Shown: in pieces, positions 24,731-34,895 of the stretch
Layout of the letters: each line of letters starts with the position of its first letter
Numbering within the stretch: position 1 is the stretch's first letter
Assembly: GCF_947494025.1 (NCBI RefSeq)
Contig: NZ_CANLTQ010000002.1
Location: 310,001-374,000 of the forward strand
Source of the DNA: an uncultured Jannaschia sp.
GTDB taxonomy: Bacteria > Pseudomonadota > Alphaproteobacteria > Rhodobacterales > Rhodobacteraceae
Length of the DNA: 64,000 nt
Direction: 5' to 3'
The notes under the pieces: model-generated
The model's database searches: none
Told to the model about the DNA's origin: nothing
What the model saw: only the letters and a program-made list of their open reading frames with translations
Position numbers and translations under genes: made by a program

Positions 24731-26056
24731 TCAGACCTCTTCGAGCTTCTCGACCTCGGTCTGAAGCTCTTCCTTGGTGACGGTCTTCTCCGTTACGGCA
24801 GCGCGCTCCAAGATCAGGTCGATCACCTTGTCCTCGAAGAGCGGCGCGCGAAGCTGCTGCTGGGCCTGCTGGTTCTTCTGAATGAACTCGAAGAACTCGC
24901 GCTCCTGCCCCGGATACTGACGCGCCTGGGTCATGATCGCCTGCGTCATTTCCGCGTCGGAGACCTGGACCCCCTCCTTCTGGCCAAGCTCGGCCAGAAG
25001 CAGGCCGAGCCGCACCCGGCGCTCGGCCAGCTTGCGATGATCGTCGTTCGGCTCGATCTTCGGATGGTCGTGGCCCTGAACGTCCGGGTTCTCCTCGTGC
25101 CAGAGCTGATGCGCGATCTGCTGCGCCTCGGCATCCACGAGCGAGGACGGCAGCTCGAAGGTCACGAGCTCGTCGAGTTGATCGAGGAGCTGACGCTTCA
25201 CCACCTGACGGGCGGCGCTGTCGTATTCGCTCTTCAGACGATCGGAGATCTGGGTTTTCAGCGCGTCGAGGCTGTCGGCGCCGAACTGCTTGGCGAGTTC
25301 GTCGTTGATCTCGGCCTCGGCCGGCTTCTTCACCTCCTTGACGGTGCAGTCGAAGGTCGCCGCCTTGCCAGCAAGATGCGGCGCCTGGTACTCGGCCGGG
25401 AAGCTTACCTCGACCTGCTTTTCCTCGCCCTTCGAGACGCCGACGAGCTGCTCCTCGAAGCCCGGAATGAAGCTGCCCGAGCCGAGCACGAGCGGATAAT
25501 CCTCGGCGGAGCCGCCGTCGAAGGGCTCGCCGTCGACCTTGCCGACGAAATCGAAGACGACCTGATCGCCGTTCTCGGCCGCGCCGTCCTTCGCCTCGAA
25601 GGTCTGCGCGTTCTTGGCAAGGCTCTGCAGCGCTTCGTCGATGTCGGCCTCGGCCGGCTCGACCGAGAGCTTCTCGATCGCGACGCCGGAGAAGTCCACG
25701 TCGGGCACCGTCGGCAGCGCCTCGTAGCTCAGGGTGACCTCGACGTCGTCGCCTTCCTTCCAGTCCTGGTTGGCCATCTCGACCTTGGGCTGGATCGCCG
25801 GCCGGTCGCCCGAGTTCTCGAAATGCTTGCCCATCGCGCCATCGATGGCCTCCTGCATGGCTTCGCCCATCAGGCGCTGGCCGAACTGCTTTTTCAGGAG
25901 CGGCATCGGCACCTTGCCCTTGCGGAAGCCCTTCATTTCGATCGTCGGCCGGGCCTCGGTCAGCTTTTCGTTGACCTTCGTATCGAGATCGGCGGCGGGC
26001 ACCGTGATGGTGTAGCCGCGCTTGAGGCCTTCGTTCAGGGTCTCGGTGACCAGCAT
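24731..26056 (-). CDS. tig: Trigger factor (ribosome-associated chaperone, PPIase)
   Basis: First chaperone met by nascent chains at the ribosome exit. 441 residues in the normal order: ribosome-binding domain with GFRKGKVP near residue 43, FKBP-type prolyl isomerase domain ([20 protein letters not shown]), and the long helical C-terminal chaperone domain. Start set at [10 protein letters not shown], the family N-terminus, with AAGGAA upstream; a longer in-frame start at 26113 adds unrelated residues. ClpP/ClpX, often downstream, are not adjacent here; the decayed sugar dehydrogenase gene follows. Confidence 0.97.
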   Translation of the reverse strand: MLVTETLNEGLKRGYTITVPAADLDTKVNEKLTEARPTIEMKGFRKGKVPMPLLKKQFGQRLMGEAMQEAIDGAMGKHFENSGDRPAIQPKVEMANQDWKEGDDVEVTLSYEALPTVPDVDFSGVAIEKLSVEPAEADIDEALQSLAKNAQTFEAKDGAAENGDQVVFDFVGKVDGEPFDGGSAEDYPLVLGSGSFIPGFEEQLVGVSKGEEKQVEVSFPAEYQAPHLAGKAATFDCTVKEVKKPAEAEINDELAKQFGADSLDALKTQISDRLKSEYDSAARQVVKRQLLDQLDELVTFELPSSLVDAEAQQIAHQLWHEENPDVQGHDHPKIEPNDDHRKLAERRVRLGLLLAELGQKEGVQVSDAEMTQAIMTQARQYPGQEREFFEFIQKNQQAQQQLRAPLFEDKVIDLILERAAVTEKTVTKEELQTEVEKLEEV

Positions 26057-26255
26057 GGGATGTTCCTTCCGCGTTCCGAATCCGGGCCCCGCGGGACCTG
26101 GTTGCATATGCAAACGCCCCGCCGGGAAGGCGAGGTTGAATCGGTGGCGTTTCTATGAGCGGAAAGATCGGGAAGCAAGCCGGTTTCACCGGCGGGAAGA
26201 CGGGGCATTCTGCCTCGCATCCGTGGGACCGGGCGGCAAAACCCGCCCGGCGCAA

Positions 26256-26753
26256 TCAGTAGATGTAGCGGATCTGATCGGACCAGTAGCGCTCCACGCG
26301 GCGCAGCGTGGAAACGATCTCGACGAGGCCCGCGTCGGACAGGACGCCGGTATGGCGGATGCCGTCGGCATGGCGAGCGAACAGGCTCTCGATCGCATCG
26401 CGGACCTCCCGGCCCTTGGCGGTCAGACGGACGCGGACCGCGCGCCGGTCGATCTCGCAGCGCTGATGGTGCATGTAGCCCATCTCGACGAGCTTCTTGA
26501 GATTGTAGCTCACGTTGGAGCCCTGGTAGTAGCCGCGCGACTTCAGTTCGCCCGCGGTCACCTCGTTCTCGCCGATGTTGAAGAGCAGCAGGCCCTGTAC
26601 GGCGTTGACCTCAAGGATGCCGAGACGCTCGAACTCGTCCTTGATGACGTCCAGAAGGAGGCGGTGCAGACGCTCGACCAGCGTCAGCGCGTCGAGATAG
26701 CCGGACATGAAGTCCGGCTCATTCCGGGGTTGAATGTTTTCCAGTCGGCTCAT
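26256..26753 (-). CDS. MarR-family regulator, LdtR-like
   Basis: 165-residue winged-helix regulator of the MarR family. The DNA-binding helix region is TAGELKSRGYYQGSNVSYNLKKLVEMGY (about residues 66-94, shown in part), followed by the wing HHQRCEIDRRAVRVRLT. The sequence, especially LEVNAVQGLLLFNIGENEVTAGEL, matches the LdtR subgroup, shown in Liberibacter to control an L,D-transpeptidase and osmotic tolerance. Start chosen at MSRLENIQPRN; a start nine codons earlier is possible. A perfect 6-1-6 inverted repeat lies 59-71 bases upstream and may be its own operator. Confidence 0.88.
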   Translation of the reverse strand: MSRLENIQPRNEPDFMSGYLDALTLVERLHRLLLDVIKDEFERLGILEVNAVQGLLLFNIGENEVTAGELKSRGYYQGSNVSYNLKKLVEMGYMHHQRCEIDRRAVRVRLTAKGREVRDAIESLFARHADGIRHTGVLSDAGLVEIVSTLRRVERYWSDQIRYIY

Positions 26754-26811
26754 GGCTTGCCCTAATTCTCGCGATGTCACTGCGCGGAATAAAGCTTCAA
26801 CATGCTGATAT

Positions 26812-26824
26812 TTCGTTAAACGAA
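26812..26824 (-). promoter_or_regulatory. Inverted repeat upstream of the LdtR-like gene
   Basis: TTCGTT-A-AACGAA, a perfect palindrome around one base, in an A+T-rich patch 59-71 bases before the regulator start codon. MarR proteins bind such dyads and commonly autoregulate; assignment is inferred. Confidence 0.45.
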
Positions 26825-26864
26825 GAACGAACTTGCGACAGCTTCGTCGAGATATCGATCGAGA

Positions 26865-27128
26865 TCAGCGGGCCCGGCCGGGATCGCGGACGGACAGCTC
26901 CGCGACAAGCGGGGCGAAGCGCGCCGGCGGGGCGGCCTGCCCGGTGACCCAGGCGAAAAGGTCGTGGTCGTTCTCGTCCAGGGCGGCCTCGAAGGTCGCG
27001 ATCTCGTCCTCGTCCATGGCGGCGAGCCGGTCGTCCGCGTAACCGCCGAGGATCAGGTCCATCTCCTTGATGCCGCGGCGCCAGGCGCGGATCCGCAGCC
27101 TTTTGCGACGTATCCCGGTTTCGCTCAC
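26865..27128 (-). CDS. sdhE: FAD assembly factor SdhE (succinate dehydrogenase flavinylation)
   Basis: 87-residue protein of the SdhE/Sdh5 family that promotes covalent attachment of FAD to the succinate dehydrogenase flavoprotein. The signature R18-G-I-K-E22 (RGxxE) in RAWRRGIKEMDLILGGY is intact, followed by the ATFEAALDENDHDLFAWVTG helix pair and a longer C-terminal tail. The start overlaps the stop of the XRE regulator (ATGA), so the two are co-transcribed, an uncommon partner for sdhE. The sdh genes are not in the window. Confidence 0.92.
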   Translation of the reverse strand: MSETGIRRKRLRIRAWRRGIKEMDLILGGYADDRLAAMDEDEIATFEAALDENDHDLFAWVTGQAAPPARFAPLVAELSVRDPGRAR

Positions 27129-27511
27129 CGTTCCACCTCGAGCCGGGCCCGAAGCCGGGATTCCAAGAGATGCAGACGGTCGGTCAGGCCCGCCGCCTCC
27201 CGCGCGAGACGCCCGACCTCCTCCAGCATCTCACCGTCGCGCGGCGCGTCCGTGGTGACCGGTCCCTTGCCGACGCCGGTCATCAGCCAGACGAGCGACA
27301 CGTTGAGGATACCCGCCAGCATGGAGACCCGGTTGGCCCGCGGCTCGGTCCGGTCGCCCTCCCAGGCGCGGATGGTCTTGACCTTGACGCCGAGCCGCTC
27401 GGCCAGTCCCTCCACGTCGAGACCCGCCGCCTCGCGCGCGCCGGTCAGGCGGTCGCCGAAGGTCGTCGCAGCCGGATCGTACCAATCTGCGGTCTCGGTC
27501 GTCTCGTCCAT
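27125..27511 (-). CDS. XRE-family helix-turn-helix regulator
   Basis: 128 residues. A Cro/C1-type HTH occupies about residues 17-75 (FGDRLTGAREAAGLDVEGLA, then LGVKVKTIRAWEGDRTEPR), with the recognition-helix core VKTIRAWE. The C-terminal third forms a short coiled coil (EMLEEVGRLAREAAGLTDRL), likely for oligomerisation. It is divergent from the aspartate aminotransferase gene 76 bases away and overlaps sdhE downstream. Possible targets are its own promoter, sdhE or the transaminase; none is shown. Confidence 0.87.
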   Translation of the reverse strand: MDETTETADWYDPAATTFGDRLTGAREAAGLDVEGLAERLGVKVKTIRAWEGDRTEPRANRVSMLAGILNVSLVWLMTGVGKGPVTTDAPRDGEMLEEVGRLAREAAGLTDRLHLLESRLRARLEVER

Positions 27512-27548
27512 CGCGAGGCTCCTTGAATGCCGGTGTCGCGCAACCTAG

Positions 27549-29194
<1,646 letters not shown>

Positions 29195-29250
29195 GGCGGG
29201 GGCGCTGCCCCACGCGCTCCGCGCGCCCCCGAGATATTTCCAAAGCAAAG
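29195..29250 (+). repeat. Rhodobacterales-type intergenic hairpin element
   Basis: Directly after a stop: 8-bp stem GGGGGCGC (29198-29205) and GCGCCCCC (29223-29230), then GAGATATTTCCAAAGCAAAG. GC-hairpin plus GAGTATTT-like tail is a layout I associate with many gene ends in this order; a related tail occurs at 51915-51950. Probably a terminator or mRNA-end element. Confidence 0.45.
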
Positions 29251-29261
29251 ACGCGAGGCCC

Positions 29262-30044
29262 ATGAAGATCGCGACCTACAACATCAACGGGATCAAGGCC
29301 CGCTACGAGACGGTGTCGGCGTGGCTGCGCGAGGACGCGCCCGACGTCGCGGTCCTGCAGGAAATCAAGTCTGCCGACGCCGTCTTTCCGCACGAGATGG
29401 TGGAGGATGCCGGCTACGAGCTGCATGTCCACGGCCAGAAGGGATTCAACGGCGTAGCGCTCCTGTCGAAGACGCCGCTGGAGGACGTGACGCGCGGCCT
29501 GCCCGGCGACGATGCGGACGAGCAGGCCCGCTACATCGAGGGCACGGTGATCGGCGATGCGGGTGCCGTGCGCGTCTGCGGGCTCTACCTGCCCAACGGT
29601 AATCCGGCGCCGGGGCCGAAATACGACTACAAGCTCGCATGGATGGCACGACTGGAGGCGCGGGCGCGGAACCTGCTCGCCGCCGAGATCCCGTTCCTGA
29701 TGACCGGCGATTTCAACGTCATCCCCGACGCGCGCGACGCGACGCGACCCGAAATCTGGGAGACCGACGCGCTCGGCCTGCCCGCGACGAGGACGGCGTG
29801 GCGCCGGCTTCTGAACCTCGGTCTGACGGAAGCGTTCCGCGCCCGCACGCCCGCCCCCGGCCATTACAGCTTCTGGGACTACCAGGGCGGCGCCTGGGAT
29901 CGCGGCAACGGGATCCGCATCGACCATTTCCTGCTCTCGCCCGCCATCGCGGACCGAATGCGGGACTGCACGATCCAGACCGAAATGCGCGGGCGGGAAA
30001 AACCGTCCGACCACGTTCCGGTCTGGCTCGACCTCGACCTCTAG
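29262..30044 (+). CDS. xthA: Exodeoxyribonuclease III
   Basis: Mg2+-dependent AP endonuclease and 3'-5' exonuclease of base-excision repair; 260 residues of the exonuclease-endonuclease-phosphatase fold. Active-site motifs: N7 in ATYNINGIKAR, E34 in VLQEIKS, TGDFNVIP, RIDHFLLS, and the terminal SDHVPVWLDL with catalytic His. The start MKIATYNING is the family start. Separated by 8 bases from the aldo/keto reductase gene (CTAGGAGACTTC), which probably shares its transcript. Confidence 0.96.
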   Translation: MKIATYNINGIKARYETVSAWLREDAPDVAVLQEIKSADAVFPHEMVEDAGYELHVHGQKGFNGVALLSKTPLEDVTRGLPGDDADEQARYIEGTVIGDAGAVRVCGLYLPNGNPAPGPKYDYKLAWMARLEARARNLLAAEIPFLMTGDFNVIPDARDATRPEIWETDALGLPATRTAWRRLLNLGLTEAFRARTPAPGHYSFWDYQGGAWDRGNGIRIDHFLLSPAIADRMRDCTIQTEMRGREKPSDHVPVWLDLDL

Positions 30045-30052
30045 GAGACTTC

Positions 30053-31096
30053 ATGCGCACCGTACCGCTCGGCCGACACGACACCATTTCCGAGATCATG
30101 CTCGGCACCATGACCTGGGGCCGGCAGACCGGCGAGGCGGACGCCCACCGGCAGCTCGACATGGCGATCGAGGCCGGCGTGACCTGGCTCGACACGGCGG
30201 AGATGTATCCCGTGAACCCGGTTCGCGCGGAAACGGTCGGCGACACCGAGACGATCATCGGCAACTGGGTCGCCAAGGGAAACGCGGATCGCATCCGCAT
30301 CGCCACCAAGCATGCGGGCAAGGGCGGGCTCGCGCATGACGGTGCGCCGATCACCTCCGCGAGCATCCCGCGCGCGATCGAGGCCTCGCTGACGCGCCTG
30401 CGGGTCGAGACGATCGACCTCTACCAGTTCCACTGGCCCAACCGGGGCAGCTTCCAGTTCCGCAAGTACTGGAACTACCGCCCGGAGGGTCGGCGCGACG
30501 CGATCCTACAGGACATGGCCGATTGCGTCGGCGCGTTGGAGCGCGAGATCGAGCGGGGAACGATCCGGGCCTTCGGCACCTCCAACGAATCGACCTGGGG
30601 CATGGATCAGTGGTTGCGTCTCTCCGGACGGGACGCGGCCGGCGACGGCCCTGCGCGGCCGGTCTCGATCCAGAACGAGTATTCGCTCCTTTTCCGGCTC
30701 GCCGACACCGACCTGACCGAGATGATGGTCTACGAGAACGTCACCATGCTTGCCTTTTCGCCCCTCGCGGCGGGGATCGCGACGGGCAAGTACCAGAACG
30801 GAGCGCTGCCCGAAGGTTCGCGCCGGTCGATCAACGAGGGGATGGGCGGCCGCTGGTCGGAGCGGGTGGAGCCGATCACCGGCATCTACCTCGAACTCGC
30901 GATGGCGCACGGGATCGATCCGGTCCACATGGCGCTGGCCTGGCTGCAGACCCGGCCCTTCGCCTGCTCGGCCATCCTCGGCGCGACCACCGCCGACCAG
31001 CTCGCGCATGGGTTGGCGGCACAGGACATGGTGCTGTCCGAAGAGGTCGTCTCCGCCATCGACGCGATCAACCGCGGCAATCCCCTGCCCTACTAG
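30053..31096 (+). CDS. Aldo/keto reductase (Tas-like)
   Basis: 347-residue NADPH-dependent oxidoreductase of the AKR superfamily. Catalytic tetrad: D in WLDTAEMY (Asp and Tyr), K in IATKHAGKGG and H in YQFHWPNRG. C-terminal NADP contact ILGATTADQLAHGL is present. Resembles E. coli Tas, whose physiological substrate is unclear. Start ATG 30053 preceded by AGGAG. Likely an operon partner of xthA by spacing, without obvious functional link. Confidence 0.93.
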   Translation: MRTVPLGRHDTISEIMLGTMTWGRQTGEADAHRQLDMAIEAGVTWLDTAEMYPVNPVRAETVGDTETIIGNWVAKGNADRIRIATKHAGKGGLAHDGAPITSASIPRAIEASLTRLRVETIDLYQFHWPNRGSFQFRKYWNYRPEGRRDAILQDMADCVGALEREIERGTIRAFGTSNESTWGMDQWLRLSGRDAAGDGPARPVSIQNEYSLLFRLADTDLTEMMVYENVTMLAFSPLAAGIATGKYQNGALPEGSRRSINEGMGGRWSERVEPITGIYLELAMAHGIDPVHMALAWLQTRPFACSAILGATTADQLAHGLAAQDMVLSEEVVSAIDAINRGNPLPY

Positions 31097-31229
31097 ACCG
31101 GTCACAGGGCCGGATCGGGGGCGAAGGCGCCGGGGCGGAGTGCGCATCGCGTTGGCGGAGTGGCGCTGCCCCCTTGCCGCCCCCGGGGCCGTCTGGTCTA
31201 CCATGACGCAAACGTGAGGCTCGGAAGCA

Positions 31230-31712
31230 ATGGCCGACACATCCGATACGATCGACTACGGCACGATGATGCACGACGCGATGCGCGACCTGATCGCGCG
31301 GGTCCTGCGGCGCGTTGCCGAGACCGGCCTGCCGGGGGAACATCATTTCTTCATCTCCTTCGATACGACCCATCCCGGAGTGGAGATCGCGGATTGGCTG
31401 CGCGAACGGTATCCCGACGACATGACCATCGTGCTCCAGCACTGGTTCGACGCGCTCGACGTGCGCGACGACGGCTTTTCCGTGGTGCTGAATTTCGGCG
31501 ACAATCCCGAGCCGATCACCGTGCCCTGGGGCGCGATGAAGACTTTCGTCGATCCGTCCGTCGAGTTCGGCTTCCGGTTCGAGCATCGCACGGGCGATCC
31601 CGACGACGACCCTGACGGACACGACGAGGAAGCGCCCTTCGAGGAGATCGAGGACGACGACGCGCCGCATCAAGACGCCGAGATCGTGCGCCTCGACCGG
31701 TTCCGCAAATGA
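31230..31712 (+). CDS. sspB: ClpXP adaptor SspB (alphaproteobacterial type)
   Basis: 160 residues. The SspB fold starts with IDYGTMMHDAMRDLIARVL and GEHHFFISFDTTHPGVEI, binds ssrA-tagged substrates, and delivers them to ClpXP. A low-complexity acidic linker (about 123-148) leads to the C-terminal ClpX-docking XB motif AEIVRLDRFRK, nearly identical in design to the Caulobacter protein. The tether length and terminal motif are seen; function follows from family. 75 bases upstream of fumC. Confidence 0.93.
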   Translation: MADTSDTIDYGTMMHDAMRDLIARVLRRVAETGLPGEHHFFISFDTTHPGVEIADWLRERYPDDMTIVLQHWFDALDVRDDGFSVVLNFGDNPEPITVPWGAMKTFVDPSVEFGFRFEHRTGDPDDDPDGHDEEAPFEEIEDDDAPHQDAEIVRLDRFRK

Positions 31713-31787
31713 CGCGGATCGCCTGACCTGATCTTCCATTCCAGCGGCGCGCGGCCGGCGCGACGCGCGACCGACGGAGCCACCACG

Positions 31788-33182
31788 ATGACCGAGACCC
31801 GAACCGAAACCGACAGCTTCGGCCCCCTCGAGGTGCCCGCCGCCAAGTACTGGGGCGCGCAGACGCAGCGGTCGATCCGGAACTTCCCGATCGGTTGGGA
31901 AAGGCAGCCCGTCGCCATCGTCCGCGCGCTCGGCGTCATCAAACTCGCCGCGGCGCGGGTGAACCTCGATTTCGGCGATCTCGACGCCGATCTCGCGCAG
32001 GCCATCGAGCAGGCCGCGCAGGAGGTCGTGGACGGCCGCTTCGACGACAACTTCCCCCTCGTCGTCTGGCAAACCGGGTCGGGCACGCAATCGAACATGA
32101 ACGCCAACGAGGTGATCGCGAACCGCGCCATCGAGATCCTGAACGGCGAGATCGGCTCGAAGAGCCCCGTCCACCCGAACGACCATTGCAATATGGGCCA
32201 GTCGTCCAACGACACGTTCCCGACGGCCATGCATGTGGCGATCGGGATGACCGCCCGCGACATCCTTCTGCCGGGTCTGCGCAAGCTGCACGACGCGCTC
32301 GCCGCCAAGGCCGGGGAGTTCGCGGACATCATCAAGATCGGCCGGACCCATACGCAGGACGCGACGCCGCTGACCCTCGGTCAGGAGTTTGGCGGCTACG
32401 CCCATCAGGTCGCCAAGGGAATCGAGCGGGTCGAGGCCTGCCTGCCGGACATCTACGAACTGGCGCAGGGCGGCACGGCGGTCGGCACGGGTCTCAACAC
32501 ACGGAAGGGCTTCGCCGAGAAGGTCGCGACCGAGATCGCGGAGATCACCGGCCTGCCCTTCGTCACCGCACCCAACAAGTTCGAGGCACTGGCCGCGCAT
32601 GACGCGATGGTCATGTTCTCGGGCGCGCTGAAGACCGTCGCGGCGAGCCTCTTCAAGATCGCCAACGACATGCGGTTCCTGGGGTCGGGGCCGCGCTCGG
32701 GGCTGGGCGAGCTGATCTTGCCGGAGAACGAACCCGGCTCCTCGATCATGCCGGGCAAGGTGAATCCGACACAGGCCGAAGCGCTGACGATGGTCTGCGC
32801 GCAGGTCATGGGCAACGACGCCGCCGTAGGCTTCGCCGGCAGCCAGGGGCATTTCGAGCTCAACGTCTACAACCCGATGATGAGCTACAACGTCCTGCAA
32901 TCCATGCAGCTTCTGGGCGATGCCGCGTCGAGCTTCACCGACAACATGGTCGCGGGCACGCAGGCAAACGTGGAGCGGATCGAAAAGCTGATGAAGGAGA
33001 GCCTGATGCTGGTCACCGCGCTTGCCCCCACGATCGGCTACGACAACGCGACGAAGGTGGCGAAGACCGCGCACCGCAACGGCACGACCCTCCGGGAAGA
33101 GGCGATCGGCCTCGGCCTCGTCGACGCTGAAACGTTCGACCGGGTCGTCCGACCGGAGGACATGATCGGGCCGAAGGACTGA
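31788..33182 (+). CDS. fumC: Fumarase class II
   Basis: Reversible hydration of fumarate to malate in the TCA cycle; 464 residues, normal length, iron-independent type. Conserved regions: [56 protein letters not shown] and the signature [15 protein letters not shown] with the catalytic serine loop. Followed after 4 bases by a DUF4169 gene and a ribbon-helix-helix gene, an order I associate with Rhodobacterales genomes. Confidence 0.97.
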   Translation: MTETRTETDSFGPLEVPAAKYWGAQTQRSIRNFPIGWERQPVAIVRALGVIKLAAARVNLDFGDLDADLAQAIEQAAQEVVDGRFDDNFPLVVWQTGSGTQSNMNANEVIANRAIEILNGEIGSKSPVHPNDHCNMGQSSNDTFPTAMHVAIGMTARDILLPGLRKLHDALAAKAGEFADIIKIGRTHTQDATPLTLGQEFGGYAHQVAKGIERVEACLPDIYELAQGGTAVGTGLNTRKGFAEKVATEIAEITGLPFVTAPNKFEALAAHDAMVMFSGALKTVAASLFKIANDMRFLGSGPRSGLGELILPENEPGSSIMPGKVNPTQAEALTMVCAQVMGNDAAVGFAGSQGHFELNVYNPMMSYNVLQSMQLLGDAASSFTDNMVAGTQANVERIEKLMKESLMLVTALAPTIGYDNATKVAKTAHRNGTTLREEAIGLGLVDAETFDRVVRPEDMIGPKD

Positions 33183-33186
33183 ACGC

Positions 33187-33441
33187 ATGACGTCGAACGC
33201 GCGCGGGGACGGAACGGGCGGCAAGGTCATCAGCCTTTCGCGCATCCGCAAGGCCCGCGCGCGTGACGCGAAGCGGGCGGAAGCGGATGCCAACGCGGCG
33301 AAGCACGGTCAGCCAAAGGCGGAACGATCCCGGACCGAGGCGGAGAACGCGAAGGTCCGCCGCGACCTCGAGGCCCATCGCCGCGACGACCCCCCGGAAA
33401 ACGACGGGCTGCCGGAGGATGACGGACCCGACATCGCATGA
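33187..33441 (+). CDS. DUF4169-type small basic protein
   Basis: 84 residues, highly charged. The start contains GKVISLSRIRKARARDAKRAEADANAAKHG, shown here only in description: a basic helix rich in Arg, Lys and Ala, then a second helix and an acidic tail (DDPPENDGLPEDDGPDIA). Matches the small DUF4169 family found behind fumC. No function known. Stop overlaps the next start by 4 bases. Confidence 0.8.
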   Translation: MTSNARGDGTGGKVISLSRIRKARARDAKRAEADANAAKHGQPKAERSRTEAENAKVRRDLEAHRRDDPPENDGLPEDDGPDIA

Positions 33442-33689
33442 CCGACCTGCGGCCCCGCAAGCGCTCCCTGACCCTGCACGGCCACCGGACCTCGGTCTCG
33501 CTGGAGGACGCCTTCTGGTGCGAGTTCCAGAACATTGCGAAATCCAAGGGCCTTTCGGTCAATGCCCTCGCCGCGCGGATCGACCGGGACCGGGGCGTCA
33601 GCGCGGGCCTGGCCTCGGCTATCCGGGTGGCCGTGCTCCAGGATCTGCGCGCCCGGGTCGACCGTGAAAGCGCCCCGCAAGGTTTTTGA
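33438..33689 (+). CDS. Ribbon-helix-helix domain protein
   Basis: 83 residues of the RHH_4 type: basic strand RKRSLTLHGHRTSVSLEDAF, then helix-loop-helix (WCEFQNIAKSKGLSVNALAA, DRDRGVSAGLASAIRVAVLQ). Likely a dimeric DNA-binding protein or an arylsulphatase-regulator-like RHH factor. Starts within the stop of the DUF4169 gene (ATGA), so fumC, DUF4169 and this gene form one unit. Target unknown. Confidence 0.83.
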   Translation: MTDLRPRKRSLTLHGHRTSVSLEDAFWCEFQNIAKSKGLSVNALAARIDRDRGVSAGLASAIRVAVLQDLRARVDRESAPQGF

Positions 33690-33724
33690 GCCGCGGCGCC
33701 CCGCCCGGGCAACCGCCCGACGCG

Positions 33725-34855
33725 TCAGGCCGACCCGACCGGTCGCGGCGGGGCGTCCGAAGGGTGGCCGCACATGGACCAGCCATTCTCCAGCACCATC
33801 TCGGCCCGCAGCCGCGGCAGAGCTGCCGGATGCGTCGCCTGCATCCAGGCGATGACCTTCTCGCGCACCTCGCAGCGGAGATCCCAGTTCGTCGGCGAAT
33901 CGTGCGAGGACATCAACGCGCGGAGCTGCATCACCGTCTTGTCGGTCTCGACCACCTGAAGGTTCGCGACCTTGCCGTCCCATCGCGAACTCGCACGAAT
34001 GATGCGCTCGACCTCCGTGCGCATCTCCTCGACCGGCATCGTGTAGTCGACGTACCAGAAGACGGAGCCCATGATCGTCGCGTTCTGCCGGGTCCAGTTC
34101 TGGAACGGCTGCTCGATGAAATAGCTGAGCGGCACCACGAGCCGGCGCCAGTCCCAGATGCGGACCACGACGAAGGTGGCGAAGATTTCCTCGATCCAGC
34201 CCCATTCGCCCTCGACCACCACCACGTCGTCGATCCGGATCGGCTGGGTCAGCGCGATCTGGATGCCGGCGATCAGGTTCGACAGGACGGGCCGGGCGGC
34301 CAGTCCCACTACGAGCCCCGCGGCACCGGCCGAAGCGAAGAGCGACACGCCGTAGCGGCGCACTCCCTCGAAGGTCATCAGCACCGCGGCCACCGTTAGA
34401 AGCACCGTCACGATCGTCACCGCCTGCCGCAGGATGCGGACCTGCGTCAGGAACTTCCGCGCCATCAGGTTGTCGGCCGTGTCGAGCCGGTGATGCCGCA
34501 GCGAACGCTCGGTCAGGAGGTCCATGACCACCAGCACGCTCCAGCCCACGAGCACGATGATCGCGATCAACACGCCGTGGCTGAGGAAGGACGCCAGCCG
34601 GTCGGGAAAGGTCAAGCCTTGCGTAACGAGCGCGATGGCCAGAAGCGACAGGGCAAGCCGCAGGGGACGCCGGGCGCGACGAAGGAACCGCGCGACGATC
34701 GTATCTTGCAGCAGGAGCCGGCGTTGCAGCACGCTGAAGATCGCCGCATGGGCAACAACCGCCACGGCGATCGCACCGAGCACCTTCGCGAGGGGTTCGA
34801 GGACGGGGGAGAACTCGGCCCAAAAGGTCGGCAGGCGCGGCAGGAAATCGTTCAT
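33725..34855 (-). CDS. MscS-family small-conductance mechanosensitive channel
   Basis: 376 residues. Four hydrophobic segments: about 20-40, 66-84, 90-112, and the pore-lining TM3 within SLFASAGAAGLVVGLAARPVLSNLIAG, the Gly/Ala-rich MscS signature (given in part). The beta domain (DDVVVVEGEWGWIEEIFATF, VVRIWDWRRLVVPLSYF) and alpha-beta C-domain follow. Opens on membrane tension to release solutes during hypo-osmotic shock. Shorter cytosolic domain than MscK types. Ends near the convergent RHH gene. Confidence 0.92.
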   Translation of the reverse strand: MNDFLPRLPTFWAEFSPVLEPLAKVLGAIAVAVVAHAAIFSVLQRRLLLQDTIVARFLRRARRPLRLALSLLAIALVTQGLTFPDRLASFLSHGVLIAIIVLVGWSVLVVMDLLTERSLRHHRLDTADNLMARKFLTQVRILRQAVTIVTVLLTVAAVLMTFEGVRRYGVSLFASAGAAGLVVGLAARPVLSNLIAGIQIALTQPIRIDDVVVVEGEWGWIEEIFATFVVVRIWDWRRLVVPLSYFIEQPFQNWTRQNATIMGSVFWYVDYTMPVEEMRTEVERIIRASSRWDGKVANLQVVETDKTVMQLRALMSSHDSPTNWDLRCEVREKVIAWMQATHPAALPRLRAEMVLENGWSMCGHPSDAPPRPVGSA

Positions 34856-34895
34856 CCGCCCTCATTGCCGCAGCGCGGCGCCGAAGTGCAACCGC

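Noticed and set aside
24465-24780. Small independent ORFs around 24.5-24.8 kb
   Set aside because: Their translations align with successive parts of one sugar dehydrogenase or overlap trigger factor, so they are pieces of a pseudogene.
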